This document shows positions 10,526 through 21,222 of a stretch of DNA of 64,000 bases, one piece after another. Made by a program: the position numbers and the translations under genes. Under the pieces are notes generated by a model. It had not been told where the DNA came from and made no database searches. It worked only from the letters and a program-made list of their open reading frames with translations. The stretch comes from Lunularia cruciata (taxonomy: Eukaryota > Streptophyta > Marchantiopsida > Lunulariales > Lunulariaceae), in the NCBI GenBank assembly GCA_948567375.1, contig OX419761.1, positions 29,638,501 through 29,702,500 on the forward strand, in the 5' to 3' direction. Every line of letters begins with the position of its first letter. Positions within the stretch are counted from its first letter, which is position 1.

Positions 10526-13500
10526 TATTCCCCCGTTGCTAGTTGGTGACGTCCTCGTTGCCAGTGAAGCTTCATATTCTTAGATGGCCATCTATGCATT
10601 CTGGAGGTGAGAAAGAGGTTCCTATGTGGCATCATGAAGGGTATACCCTTTCCAAAGGACCTTGTACTTCGTATGTTGGCGACGACCTTGTTGAAGATAG
10701 CGACGCGCAAGGATATGATCAACTTTGTACTCCTCATGATCATTGATAGGGACAGGAAGACTATAGGTTGGACTCAAGAGGAAAAGGAAGAGGGATTAGG
10801 AACAAAGGGTTTCAACTTGGAAACATGAAAGATAAGGTGGATACGCATGTGACAAGGCAAGGCAAGTCGATAAGCAATTGGAGAGACAATTTGGGTGATA
10901 TCAAAGGGTCCTATCCAATTAGGGGCAAGTTTACAAACTTGGGTATCAAGTGAGAGAGAGAGGTTACTAAAGGATAGCATGACTTTATCACCAACTTCAA
11001 AGGTGAGATCACAACGATGGTGTTACGCATATTGTTTATGGCAATTCTGAGCAACAAGGAAGTGAGACTTGGCTTGTTGGAGAGATTGGGATATAGTGGT
11101 CAAGAATGTGGAAGTATGAGGAACCTGAGATGGAGGGGAAGCAAGAAGAGAATCTGGAACAAGCGGATCTTGGCCAAAATTGAGAAAGAAAATCCGGTGC
11201 TTGCCTGTTTGGAATTGTTATAGGCAAATTTTGCAGCGGCAAGACATTCATCCCAATTTGTATGGTGGACATTGACAAAGGTACGCAACATATCCTCCAA
11301 TGTACAATTTGCACTTGGTTTGTCCATCAGTTTGATGATGATAGGTTGTGGACAAAGCAAGCTTGGTGTCGAGTATCTAGAAGAGTGTTTGCCAAAACTT
11401 CCTGGTAAATCGAGGATCACGGTCGGAGATGAGTACACATGGCATCCCATGATGCTTGAAGACATTGTCGAAGTAGATTTGCACTAAGGTTGGAGCATCC
11501 ACGGTATCACAGGTTGGTGCCAAGTGGATTTGCTTATTAAGCTTATCCACAAACACCACGATTGCAATGTGTCCTTGTTTCGTCTTTGACAAGGATGTGA
11601 TGAGATCCAAGCTCACATGCACCCAGCAAGCAGATGGAACGGCAAGTGGTTGAAGGAGTCCACTCGGCTTCTGGTTGGTAGCCTTATTACGTTGGCAGCT
11701 CTCACACAATTGGACAAATTCTTGAACATCTCGTGTCATGTTGGGCCACCACCATTGACGTTGGAGGGTACCCAAGATCTCATCCACACCCATGTGACCA
11801 ACAATAGGTAAATCATGGGCTTTTTGAAGGCACATAAGTTGAAAATCACTTTTGGCTAGAACATAGATCCGGTCCGCATGTAATAAAAGGCCTTCCTTGA
11901 AGGAGAAGGTGTTGTACTCCTTGTCACCTGTTGTTAGATGACCATGTACCATCTGGAAGAAGGGATCTTGTTGTAGAGCTAACCAAAACTCATTATGGAT
12001 CTTGGGGTCAATTGACACTATTGTAATTGCTGCTACGATGAGAGGAAGAGACTTCAAATCAGGTTGTCGTGATAGAGCATCAGGGATGACATGGAACCAA
12101 CATGGTTTGTACTCAAGTTTGATGTCAAACAATTGGAGTTGCTCTTCCCATTGATGATGTTGACTCTTCATGTGCTCCAGGTGTAAGGTCTGCAACAATG
12201 GCTTGTGATCAGTTTACATGATCACTTGTTTCCCCAAGAGATAATGCCTCCATACCTTGGTGACATATACCATTGCAATTTGTTCACGATCTCAAGCAGA
12301 GTAATTTTTTTCAGCTATATTTAGTTGGTGAGACACAAAGGCAATGGGATGTAGTCCATCTGGGAATTCCTATTGCAACACAGCTCCAATTGCAAAGTTA
12401 GAAGCATCAAAATCAACCACACAAGGTAGTTGAGGATCATATGGTTGAAGAATGGGTCTTGAAGACACCATATGCTTTAAATTCTGGAATGCTTCTTCAT
12501 GCTTGGTGTTCCACTGGAAGCTTGAGTTCTTTCCCAAGAGGTCAGTCAATGGTGCAGCCACATGAGCATAATAGTGAATGAACCACCGGTAAAAACTGGC
12601 CAATCCATTGAATGCTTGTACTTTTGTAGCATACTTTGGGGTAGGCCAATCAGTAATGGCCTTGATCTTTTCTTCTTCCATCTTGATCTCCTCTGATGAG
12701 ATCTTATGACCCAAGAAGGTAACCTCCTTCTACCAAAAGGCACACTTTGACTTCTTGTAGTAAAATTTCCATCGTCATAGTCGTCTTAGGACTTCTTGCA
12801 CATGATTCATGTGCTCTACCTTTGTCTTGCTATAGATTAAGATATCATCCAAGAACACCACCACGGACTGATCCAATAGTCCATCCAACACCCGATGCAT
12901 CTGATCCATGAAAAATGTTAGAGCATTAGTGAGTCTGAAAGGTAAAACTCTCCACTCAAAATGCCCATACCTTGTGCGAAAGGTAGTCTTTTGCATATCC
13001 TCTCTATCAATCAGAATTTGCCAATAACCACTGTGAAGATCCAACTTGGAAAAGTAACATGTCCACTTAGTTGATCAAGCAAGTCATCAATCCGAGGCAA
13101 GGGATATGCATTCTTCACGGTTTGCTTATTGAGCCCACAGTAATCAATACAAAAACAAAGTCCTCCATCCTTCTTTGGAACAAATAGTACCGGTGTTCTC
13201 CAAGGAGAGGTACTTTGTCGTATGAAGTCCTTCTCCAACAACTCTATAAGTGTTGTTTGCAACTCCTCCAATTCCTTTGGTGAGAGCCGATAGATCGGTC
13301 TACTCACTAGATTACTCCTTGGCAATAACTCGATCTTGAAGAGCATACCTCGATCAGAGGGTAATCCCTTTGGCAGATCCTCCAGAAACACGTCTGCAAA
13401 CTCCTGAACTATCCAATCAACCATTGCTTTATGAGGCTCTTGGCCTTCCTCAGATTGTTCTTGTGCCATCGGCTTGATCCACACCACAAATATAGACTTA

Positions 13501-14160
13501 TCTTCTTCCAAAGCTTGCTCTATGGTTGCTTTACTAACAAACTTCCCTTCTAGGGACTCATCTCTCTTCCAAGCTTGCTCCATGGTTGCCTCCTTGGAAA
13601 ACTTCCCATCTTGGGACTCATCTCCCTTTGAGGTTTGCTCTATGGCTACCTTCTCAACAAATTTCCCATCTTGGGACTAATTATTCTTAGGTGTCTTACT
13701 TAGAGGTGCCAGACAACCTAATTGGAAATTCCTACCTTGGTGTTGTACTTGAATTTGTCGTTGGGTCCAATCAAATTGAACCTTATAACGTTCAAGCCAA
13801 GGTAGACCCAAAATGATATCATAGTGTAGAGGTGCCACTACGAACCTCATACACTCTTAATACTCCTTCCCAATCTTGAAGGTAACAGGATGCAAGGTGC
13901 GGAATGCAAAACTCTTTCTACCATCCGCCATCATCAAACTACTTCCAATCATTTGCTTGAGAGGAATACCCAATCCCTTTGCTACTTGCATAGACATGCA
14001 ACTCTCTGAACTTCTAGAATCAACCAAAATCCTACAACCCCAATTATGGTACCTTGCAAGTGAAGCAAACTTGCATAGGTCAAGCCTTCAATCCCATTGG
14101 AACTAATCAAGCTCCCAGTAGGCAGCTCAAAATCTCCTACTAGGATTCCTTGTTTCTTTG
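10526..14160 (-). pseudogene. Inner chromovirus pol: protease, RT, RNase H, integrase, chromodomain
   Basis: The polyprotein is read from high to low coordinates. The protease active site at 14021-14013 reads Asp-Ser-Arg instead of Asp-Ser/Thr-Gly. Reverse transcriptase (13583-12775) keeps the FLDD metal-binding motif at 12855-12844; a frameshift lies near 13050. RNase H begins around 12450 (VVDFDASNFAIGAVLQ). Integrase (12198-11100) has a His then CESC zinc motif, Asp in SLDLI and Asp in SDRDPRF, but the third acidic residue of the D-D-35-E triad is Lys (11316-11314). A WKGY-containing chromodomain follows near 10700-10600. Several stops and at least two frameshifts inactivate it. Such chromodomains direct chromovirus integration to heterochromatin. 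Confidence 0.88.
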
Positions 14161-15041
14161 ATCATTCCGCTCCACAACCTTTACTTGGGCAACTTTTCAA
14201 GGTTGTCCATTCTTGAGCGTACATTCAGCAATGCAATGCCCCACTTGGCAACAATAAAACAACCACCATTTTGTCACAGTTTCTCTCTATCTAGCATGCC
14301 AAGTTGTCTTTGTTGAATGGCATCAATCTCCATTGGTGATGGCTCCTCCACTTGTGTGTAGTGTATTGGTAGGCTCTGTGGAGGTTGCATTCAAGACCAA
14401 GTTGTTGCCACCAAGGAATCAAAACGTTCGACCAACCGCATCGCTTCCTCCAAGTGTTATGGCTCTTGCATGGTTACCTCTAATTTGGTTCTCGCCTTCA
14501 AGCCCCTCACAATTTGATCCAGACCTTCACCTTCCAATATATCTGGAATTTGCATGATGGTGTTTTGAAACTACGTGATGTAACTTCTTACAGAGCCAAT
14601 CTGTTTCAACTCTGCCAACTTATCCTGTGCAGCTTGTGTAACATTTATAGCTTGGAATTGACTAATTATTGCGCTCTTGAATTCTGCCTATGTCAAGATT
14701 GGTGCAACAATTTGTCATTCAGCTCGCTCTACTTGGAATCTCCATCATAACTTTGCTACTCCATCCAATTGGCTAGAAACCAAGAGAATCTATTTTTGCT
14801 CGTCTTGTAGATTGGTAGCTTCAAAATAACGTTCACAATCAAACACAGAATTCTCTACTGCACCCAGAAGATTCTTGCCTTCAAATACCTTGGGTTTAGG
14901 GAATCTGATCTGATCTTCTCCTCCTCGAATTGGTACTTTCTCCACTTGCTTTTGTCGTCAAAGATCTTGTTCATCCAACAATTGAGTAAGGTGCTTTATT
15001 TGTTGCTGCATAGCAAGGATAACATCGAGTATTGCCGCCAT
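14160..15041 (-). pseudogene. Inner chromovirus gag
   Basis: Begins at ATG 15041-15039 (MAAILDVILAMQQQ), a coiled-coil start common in this gag type. The capsid part follows (for example AEFKSAIISQFQAIN, then ILEGEGLDQIVRGL) and a degenerate C-F-Y-C-type zinc knuckle near 14250. In-frame stops include TAG 14790-14792, TAG 14688-14690, TAA 14457-14459 and TGA 14391-14393. Each of these aligns with a stop in the outer copy. Other stops are private to this copy. It assembles virus-like particles when intact; this copy cannot. Confidence 0.82.
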
Positions 15042-15074
15042 GGTTGCTACTCTATCACACCACTCTTAATCTAT

Positions 15075-15299
15075 CTAATTTATTAACACATAGAAACAAC
15101 ACATCCACCGTTCTTCATAAGTTACAACCGGAAGCACCAAGGGTTCCTCAGATATGGTAATCATATGCAAAAAATCTTGTCCAAAGTGTGAGGTGATGAA
15201 TTGTGTGAAACAATGCTTGGGTAGTACTTGGACGAAAAAATCCCAATGGTTTGGTGGAAGTGGATTTGGTGGTCCATAAATTCTATCCATCCCATTCAT
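15075..15299 (-). CDS. Leader ORF between primer binding site and gag (74 aa)
   Basis: Starts with ATG directly after the primer binding site (MNGMDRIYGPPNP) and ends just before the gag ATG. It contains NHWDFFVQVLPKHCF, FGQDFLH and EERWMCC blocks. The same peptide can be followed in the outer copy at 15780-16000, where it is broken by frameshifts, so the ORF predates the split of the two copies. A similar MD-[RK]-IYG start is seen in the unrelated gag relic at 1.8 kb. The function is unknown; it may be the natural gag N-terminus separated by decay. Confidence 0.5.
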   Translation of the reverse strand: MNGMDRIYGPPNPLPPNHWDFFVQVLPKHCFTQFITSHFGQDFLHMITISEEPLVLPVVTYEERWMCCFYVLIN

Positions 15300-15311
15300 G
15301 CTCTAATACCA
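15300..15311 (-). other. Primer binding site of the inner element (tRNA-iMet)
   Basis: The minus-strand TGGTATTAGAGC differs by one base from the complement of the plant initiator tRNA-Met 3' end and is one base away from the 5' LTR end at 15313. Confidence 0.8.
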
Positions 15312-15312
15312 A

Positions 15313-15718
15313 TGTAAAAGACCAAATCCAAGGAGAGAAATAGGAGAATGGAAACTCACATTGGGACACTTGAATGAGGGAAAACTCCAAATGCTTAGCA
15401 TGAGCTTTGGCATTTATAGGTAGCATACAAGGCCCTTGAGAAGCTTCTCAAGAAGCTTCCTCAAGCCGCTTTCTTAGAGTGCAAGCCAAGTTAACTAGGA
15501 AGCTTCTCAAGAAGCTTCCTTCTAGAAGCCGTCTACTTGGCGTGCAAGCTAAGCTAGTTGGAAGCTTCTAGAAGCTACTTACTTGAGGTGCAAGCTAAGC
15601 TAGTCGTGACGCTTCCCAAGAAGCTTCCTAGATACTTCCGGAATATTCTAGGCTAATTTGTCTTATGTGCTACTTCGTAAGCCCGACTAACTTTATTGCT
15701 AAACTCCATATTGTTACA
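15313..15718 (-). repeat. Inner element 5' LTR (406 bp)
   Basis: TG..CA bounded partner of 10112-10525. On the minus strand a TATA box lies at 15418-15412 (TATAAAT). Upstream of it in transcription order are GAA/TTC palindromes, including a perfect three-unit array GAA-gc-TTC-ta-GAA at 15561-15573. It keeps CG at several positions where the 3' LTR has CA or TG. Confidence 0.92.
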
Positions 15719-15723
15719 TGTTC

Positions 15724-15766
15724 TAAGTCATCTTCCATTATCTTTCCTTGGTCTTGGTATTTTACA
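15724..15766 (+). repeat. Outer element 5' LTR, right remnant
   Basis: Continues the LTR interrupted at 10111 and ends TTTTACA, matching the end of the outer 3' LTR. It is followed by a decayed primer binding site (TAATATCAAAGC, three G-to-A changes from consensus). Confidence 0.9.
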
Positions 15767-16034
15767 TTAATATCAAAGCAAGAATGGAATGATGGAATTT
15801 ATGACCACCAAATCATTTTTGCCAAAAAATTGGGATTTTTGCATCTAGGTACTACCCAAGCATCATTTCACATAGTTCATCACCTCATGCTTTGGGCAAG
15901 ATTTTTTGAATACAAGTACCTTGTCAAAAGAACCCTTGGTACTTTTGGTTGTAACTTATGGAGAACGATGGACATGTTGCATCTATGTGTAAATAAATAA
16001 GATAGATTGCAAGTGGTGTGATAGAGTAGTATCT

Positions 16035-16920
16035 ATGGCGGCAATACCCGAGGTTATCATTACTATGCAACAACAAATCAAGAACCTTACTTGATTGTTG
16101 GATGAATGAGACAATCAACAACAAGAGCACATAGAGAGAGTACCAGTTTGAGAAGGAGAAGACCGGATCCAATTTCCAAAAATCTTCAAAAATCTTCAAA
16201 TCTTCAAAGGTTTTTGAAGGCAAGAATCTCTTGAGTGCAATGGATAATTTTGTGTTTGACTACAAATATTATTTTGAAACCACAAATCTTCAAGATAAAT
16301 AAAAATAAATTCTCTTGGCTTCCAACCAAGTGGATGGAGTAGCAAAACTATGGTGGCAATTCCGAGTGGAGCAAGTGGAATGGAAACTTGTTGCACCAAT
16401 CTTGACATAAGAAAAAATTCAAGAGTGAAATAATTGGTCAATTCCAAGGTATAAATGCCACATGAGTTGCACAAGATAGATTTACAAAGTTGAAATAGAC
16501 TAGCTTTGTAAGAAGTTACATCAAGCAATTCCAAAACACCATCATGCAAATTCTAGATATACTGGAAGGTGAAGCTCTAGATTGATTTGTGAGGGGCTTG
16601 AAGTCACAAACCAAATTAGAGGTAACCATATGAGAGCCATAACACTTGGAGGAAATCATGCGGTTGGCCAAACACTTTGATTCCTTGGTTGCAAGAACTT
16701 GGTCTTGACCTTGACCTCCAAAAAACCTACCAATGCACTACACATGGATGGAAGAGCCGGTACCAATGGAGATTACTGCCATTCAATAGAGACCACTTGG
16801 CACTACAAATAGAGAAAAACTATGGCAAAATGGTGGTTGTTGTTTCTATTGTTGCCAAATTGGACATTGCATTGCTGAATGTCCACTCAAGAATGGGCGA
16901 CCTTGACAAGTCACCCATGT
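16035..16920 (+). pseudogene. Outer chromovirus gag
   Basis: Starts at ATG 16035 (MAAI...), homologous to the inner gag. Stops at 16306-16308, 16408-16410, 16640-16642 and 16706-16708 align with stops in the inner copy. A one-base insertion after 16410 changes the frame. Further private stops are present. The knuckle region near 16850 is degenerate. Confidence 0.8.
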
Positions 16921-17039
16921 GGAGTTTGTGGAGCAGAATGATCAAGAAACAAGGAATCCTAATAGGAGATTTTGAGCCACCTACAAGGAACTTGATTGGT
17001 TCCAATGGGATTGAAAGCTCAACCTATGCAAGTTTGCTT

Positions 17040-20000
17040 CACTTGCAAGGTATGATATCTGATTGGGGTTGTAAGATTTTGGTTGAAAGATTTTGGTTGA
17101 TTCAAGAAGTTCAAAAAATTGCTTGTCCATGCAATTAGCAAATGAATTACATAATTTAATCAAGCCAATTATTGGAAGTAGATTGATGATGGCGGATTGT
17201 AGAAAGGGTTTTGCATTTTGTACCTTGCATCTTGTTACCTTCAAGATCGAGAAAGAGTACTTGGAGTGTATGAGTTTTTATGTGGTACCTCTACACTATG
17301 ATATCATTCTAGGTCTACCTTGGCTTGAACATCATAAGGTTCAATTTGATTGGAACCAACAAAAAATTCAAGTACAACACCAAGGTAGGAATTTTTGATT
17401 AGGTTGTTTGGCACTTTTGAGTAAGACACCTTAGAATACTCAGTCCTAGGATGGGAAGTTTGTCAAGAAAACAACCATAGAGTAAGCTTTGAAGGGAGAT
17501 GAGTCCCTAGATGAGAAGTTTGTCAATGTAGCAGCCATAGAGCAAGCTTTGGAGGAAGATAAATCTAATTTTGCAGTGTGAATCAAACCGATTGCACAAG
17601 GAGAATCTAAGGAGGGTCAAGAGCTTCATCAAGCAATGGTTGATCAAAGAGTTCAGGAGTTTGCAGATGTGTTTTTGGATGATCTGCCAAAGGATTACAC
17701 TCCAATCATGGTATGCTCTTCAAGATTAAGTTATTGCCATGGAGTACTCTAATGAGTAGACTAATTTATTGGCTCTCACCAAAAGGAGTTAGAGGAGTTG
17801 CAAATAACACTTATGGAATTTTTGGAGAAGGATTTTTTATGACATAGTACCTCCTTGGGGAGCACTAGCACTATTTGCTCCAAAGAAGGATGGAGGACTT
17901 TACTTTTGTATTGATTACTTGGGCTCAATAAACAAACATTAAAGAATGCATATCCCTTGCCTTGAATTGATGACTTGCTTGATCAATTAAGTGGATCATG
18001 ATACTTCTCCAAGTTGGATCTTTGCAGTGACTATTGGCAAATCCCCATTGATAGGAAGGATGTGCAAAAGACTACCTTTTGTTCAAGGTATGGGCATTTT
18101 GAATAGAGAGTTCTACCTTTTGGGCTCACTAATGCTCCAGTAGTCTTCATGGATCAGATGCATAGGGTGTTGGTTGGAATATTGGATCAGTACATGGTGG
18201 TGTTCTTGGATGATATTTTAATCTATAGCAAGACAGAGGCATAACACGCGAATCACGTACAAGAAGTCCTAAGATGACTATGACAATGGAAGTTCAAAAT
18301 GTGTCTTTTGTCATAAGGAAGTTACCTTCTTGGGTCACAAGTTCTCATTGTAGGGGATCAAGATGGAAAAGGAGAAAATCAAGGCTATCACTAATTGGCC
18401 TACTCCAAAGGATACTATAGAAGTACAAGCATTTAATGGATTGGCCAATTTTTTCCGACGGTTCATCTACTATTATGCTCATATAGCCACACCATTGACC
18501 AATCTCTTGGGGAAGAACTCAAGCTTTGAGTGGACCAACAAGCACATAGAAGCATTCTAGAAGCTGAAACATATGGTGTCTTAAAGATCCATTCTTCAAC
18601 CATATGATCCTCAATACCTTGTGTGGTTGATTTTGATGCTTCTAACTTTGCAATTGGAGTTATGTTACAACAGGAATTCTCAAATAGGTTACATCGCATT
18701 GCCTTTGTGTCTTGTAGACTAAATAAGGTAGAAAGGAATTACTCTACTCACGATCAGGAAAAACTAGCAATAGCATATGCAACCAAGGTATGTTTCTCTT
18801 GGGGAAACAAGCAATCATGCAAATTGATCACAAACCTTTGTTGTAGATATTACACTTGGAACACATGATGAGTTGACGTCATCAATAGGAGGAACAACTA
18901 CAATTTTTTAACATCAAAATTAAGTACAAACTTGGTTGTTTCCACATCATCCCTGATGCCCTATCATGAAGACCTGATTTGAAGTTTCTTCCTCTCATCA
19001 CGGTGGCAATTACAACGGTATTAAGTGACTCCAAAGTCCAAATCAAGTTTAAGACCACTTTACAACAAGATCCTTTCTTTCAGATATTACAAGGTCATCT
19101 TGCAGCATGCAACAAGGAGTACAACACCTTCTCCTTCAAGGAAGGCCTTCTATTTTGTGAACCGGATTTATGTTCTAGCTAAGGATGATCTCTGACTTGT
19201 GCGCCTCCAAGAAGCCCATGACTTACCAATTGTTGGTCACATGGGTGTGGACAAGACCTTGGTTACTCTCCAACACCAATGGTGATGGCTCAACATACCC
19301 AAGATGTTCAAGAGTTTGCCGATTGTATGAGAGTTGCCAATGCAACAAGGCCAACAACCAAAATTTGAGTGGACTCCTTCAACCACTCTCCATTCCATCT
19401 GCTCAATGGGAAAACATGAGCTTGGATCTCATCATGTCCTTGCCCAAGACAAAGCAAGGTCACCCAATGATCATGGCGTTTGTGGATAAGCTTAGTAATC
19501 ACATCCATTTAGCACCAACCTTTGATATCGTGGATGCTCTCACAATAGCATAAATCTACTTCAACATTGTCTTCAAGCATCATGGGATGCCTCATGCCTT
19601 TGATTGTGATCCTCAATTCACTAGGAAATTTTGGCAAACACTCTTCAAGTTACTTGGCACCAAGCTTGCTTTGTCCATGGCCTATAATCCTCAAACTGAT
19701 GGATAAACTAAATATGCAAATAACACCTTGGATGATATGCTTCATGCCTTTTTCAACATCCACCATGCCAATTGGGATGAATGTTGCAGTTGCGGAGTTT
19801 ACATACAATAATTCCAAATATGCAAGCACTAGATTCTTTCTTTTCTTCCTCAATTTTGCCCAAGATCCAATTGTTCTAGATTTCTTTCTAGCTCCTCCTC
19901 CATCTCATGTCCCTCATACTTCCACCTTCTTGACCACCATATCTCCATCCCTCAAACAAGCCAAATCTCATCTCCTTGTTGCTCAAAATTGGCAAAACCA

Positions 20001-20480
20001 ATATGTGGACCATCATCACTGTGATCTCACCTTTCAAGTTGGTGATAAGGTCATGCTCTCCTCTAATAACCCACCCCTTCCACTTGATATCCAAGTTTGT
20101 AAACTTGCACCTAATTGGATAGGACCCTTTGATGTCATCCAAATCATCTCTCATGTTGCTTATCAACTTGCTTTGCCTTCTCATATGCACACCCACCCTA
20201 TCTTTCCAAGTTCATGTTTCCAAGTTGAAACCCTTTGTTCCTAACCCATCTTTTTCCTCTTGTGTCCAACCTCCTCCTTCACCAATTCCTATCAATGATC
20301 ATGAGGAGTATGAAGTTGATCATATCCTTGCACTTCACCACATTCAACAAGGTTGCTTGACAACATATGGAGTATAAGGTTCTTTGGAAAGGGTATTCCC
20401 TTCATGATGCCACATGGGAATCTTTTTTTCATCTCCAAAATGCACAAATGGCCATCCAAGAGTTTGAAGCTTCAATGGTG
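17040..20480 (+). pseudogene. Outer chromovirus pol: protease, RT, RNase H, integrase, chromodomain
   Basis: Protease (17085-17395) has Asp-Ser-Arg at 17099-17107 and the downstream block HYDIILGLPWLEHHKVQFDW. Reverse transcriptase (17640-18360) keeps FLDD at 18203-18214. RNase H starts near 18620 (VDFDASNFAIGVMLQQ). Integrase spans 18980-20200: CESC-like zinc motif (LCESCQ appears as LYESCQ), SLDLI, an Asp in FDCDPQF, and Lys (19710-19712) in place of the catalytic Glu, right after a TAA at 19704-19706. The chromodomain lies at about 20310-20475 with YKVLWKGY and ATWESF. It is broken by many stops and frameshifts. Confidence 0.87.
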
Positions 20481-20513
20481 ACAAGGACGTCACCAACTAG
20501 TGGTGAGGGAATA

Positions 20514-20906
20514 TGTAATAATATGGAGTTTAGCAATGAAGTTAGTTTGGGCTAACAAAGTAGCAAATAAGCCAAATTAGCCTAGAATATTCCAAAATTA
20601 TCTAGGAAGCTTCCCAGTTAGCTTAGCTTGCACTCCAAGTTATTAGCTTCTAGAGGCTTCCGACTACCTTAGCTTGCACACCAAGTAGGCAACTTCTAGA
20701 AAGAAGCTTCTTGAAAAGCTTCTCATTTAACTTGGCTTGCATTCCAAGAAAGCGGCTCAAGGAAGCTTCTTGAGAAGCTTCTCAAGAGCTTTATATGCTC
20801 CTTATAAATACCAAAGCCAAAGCTCATGCTAGGCATTTGGAGTTTCCAATAAACAAGTGTCCTAATGTGATCTTCCATTTTCTCTCCTTGGTCTTGGTCT
20901 TTTACA
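20514..20906 (+). repeat. Outer element 3' LTR (393 bp) with TATA box and heat-shock-like motifs
   Basis: Starts TGTAATAATATGG after a purine tract (GTGAGGGAATA) and ends TTTTACA. GAA-gc-TTC-tt-GAA near 20703-20716 and further GAAGCTTC palindromes to 20785 lie just upstream of TATAAATA at 20803-20810. This is a promoter-like layout. Confidence 0.9.
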
Positions 20907-21222
20907 ATGATAATGATTACTAAGTACAACTTTGGAGATCTCTTCTTATTGAGTTTGAATTGCTAGAATGGCATATCCTAAGGAGTTCATAGTCTAGGAA
21001 GATATTAAAAATACTAAAATGTCCATGATTATATGCCACAAAAATTTCATATGACCCAACTTCTTGACTTCCATCATGCTACCTCTTCCTAGAACTTCCT
21101 ATAGCGTCCTTGAAAAAATGATGCAAATTATCAACACTTTTTTCTCAAGGATATGCCATTGTTAGATGCCTTTCATACATCAATGTATTCATCCTCAAAT
21201 GTGACCCAGGGTGCACCAAAGC

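Larger units (their letters stand above)
10112..15718 (-). mobile_element. Inner Ty3/gypsy chromovirus (younger copy, inserted in the outer 5' LTR)
   Basis: A - strand element flanked by the target duplication TGTTC (10107-10111 and 15719-15723), inserted antiparallel into the 5' LTR of a member of its own family. The LTRs are 15313-15718 (5') and 10112-10525 (3'), both with TG..CA ends. By hand alignment they differ by roughly 19 substitutions, mostly transitions, plus three indels in the AAGCTTC-rich part. A primer binding site TGGTATTAGAGC (15300-15311) and a polypurine tract ending at 10526 are in place. Gag and pol are damaged by stops and frameshifts. Length is 5,607 bp, normal for a chromovirus. 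Confidence 0.93.
9809..20906 (+). mobile_element. Outer Ty3/gypsy chromovirus (older copy, split by a nested insertion)
   Basis: A + strand element flanked by the 5-bp target duplication ATGAT (9804-9808 and 20907-20911). It starts TGTAACAATATGG and ends TTTTACA. Its 5' LTR is interrupted: 9809-10111, then 15724-15766 after the nested copy. The 3' LTR is 20514-20906. Inside, in order, are a degenerate iMet primer binding site just after 15766, a leader frame, gag, protease, reverse transcriptase, RNase H, integrase, a chromodomain and a polypurine tract ending at 20513. Many stops and frameshifts make it non-functional. The LTRs differ much more from each other than those of the inner element do, in agreement with the nesting order. 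Confidence 0.92.

Noticed and set aside
10543-11223. Plus-strand frames antisense to the inner chromovirus (and the many other short frames opposite pol)
   Set aside because: Shadows of the minus-strand integrase and chromodomain coding sequence.
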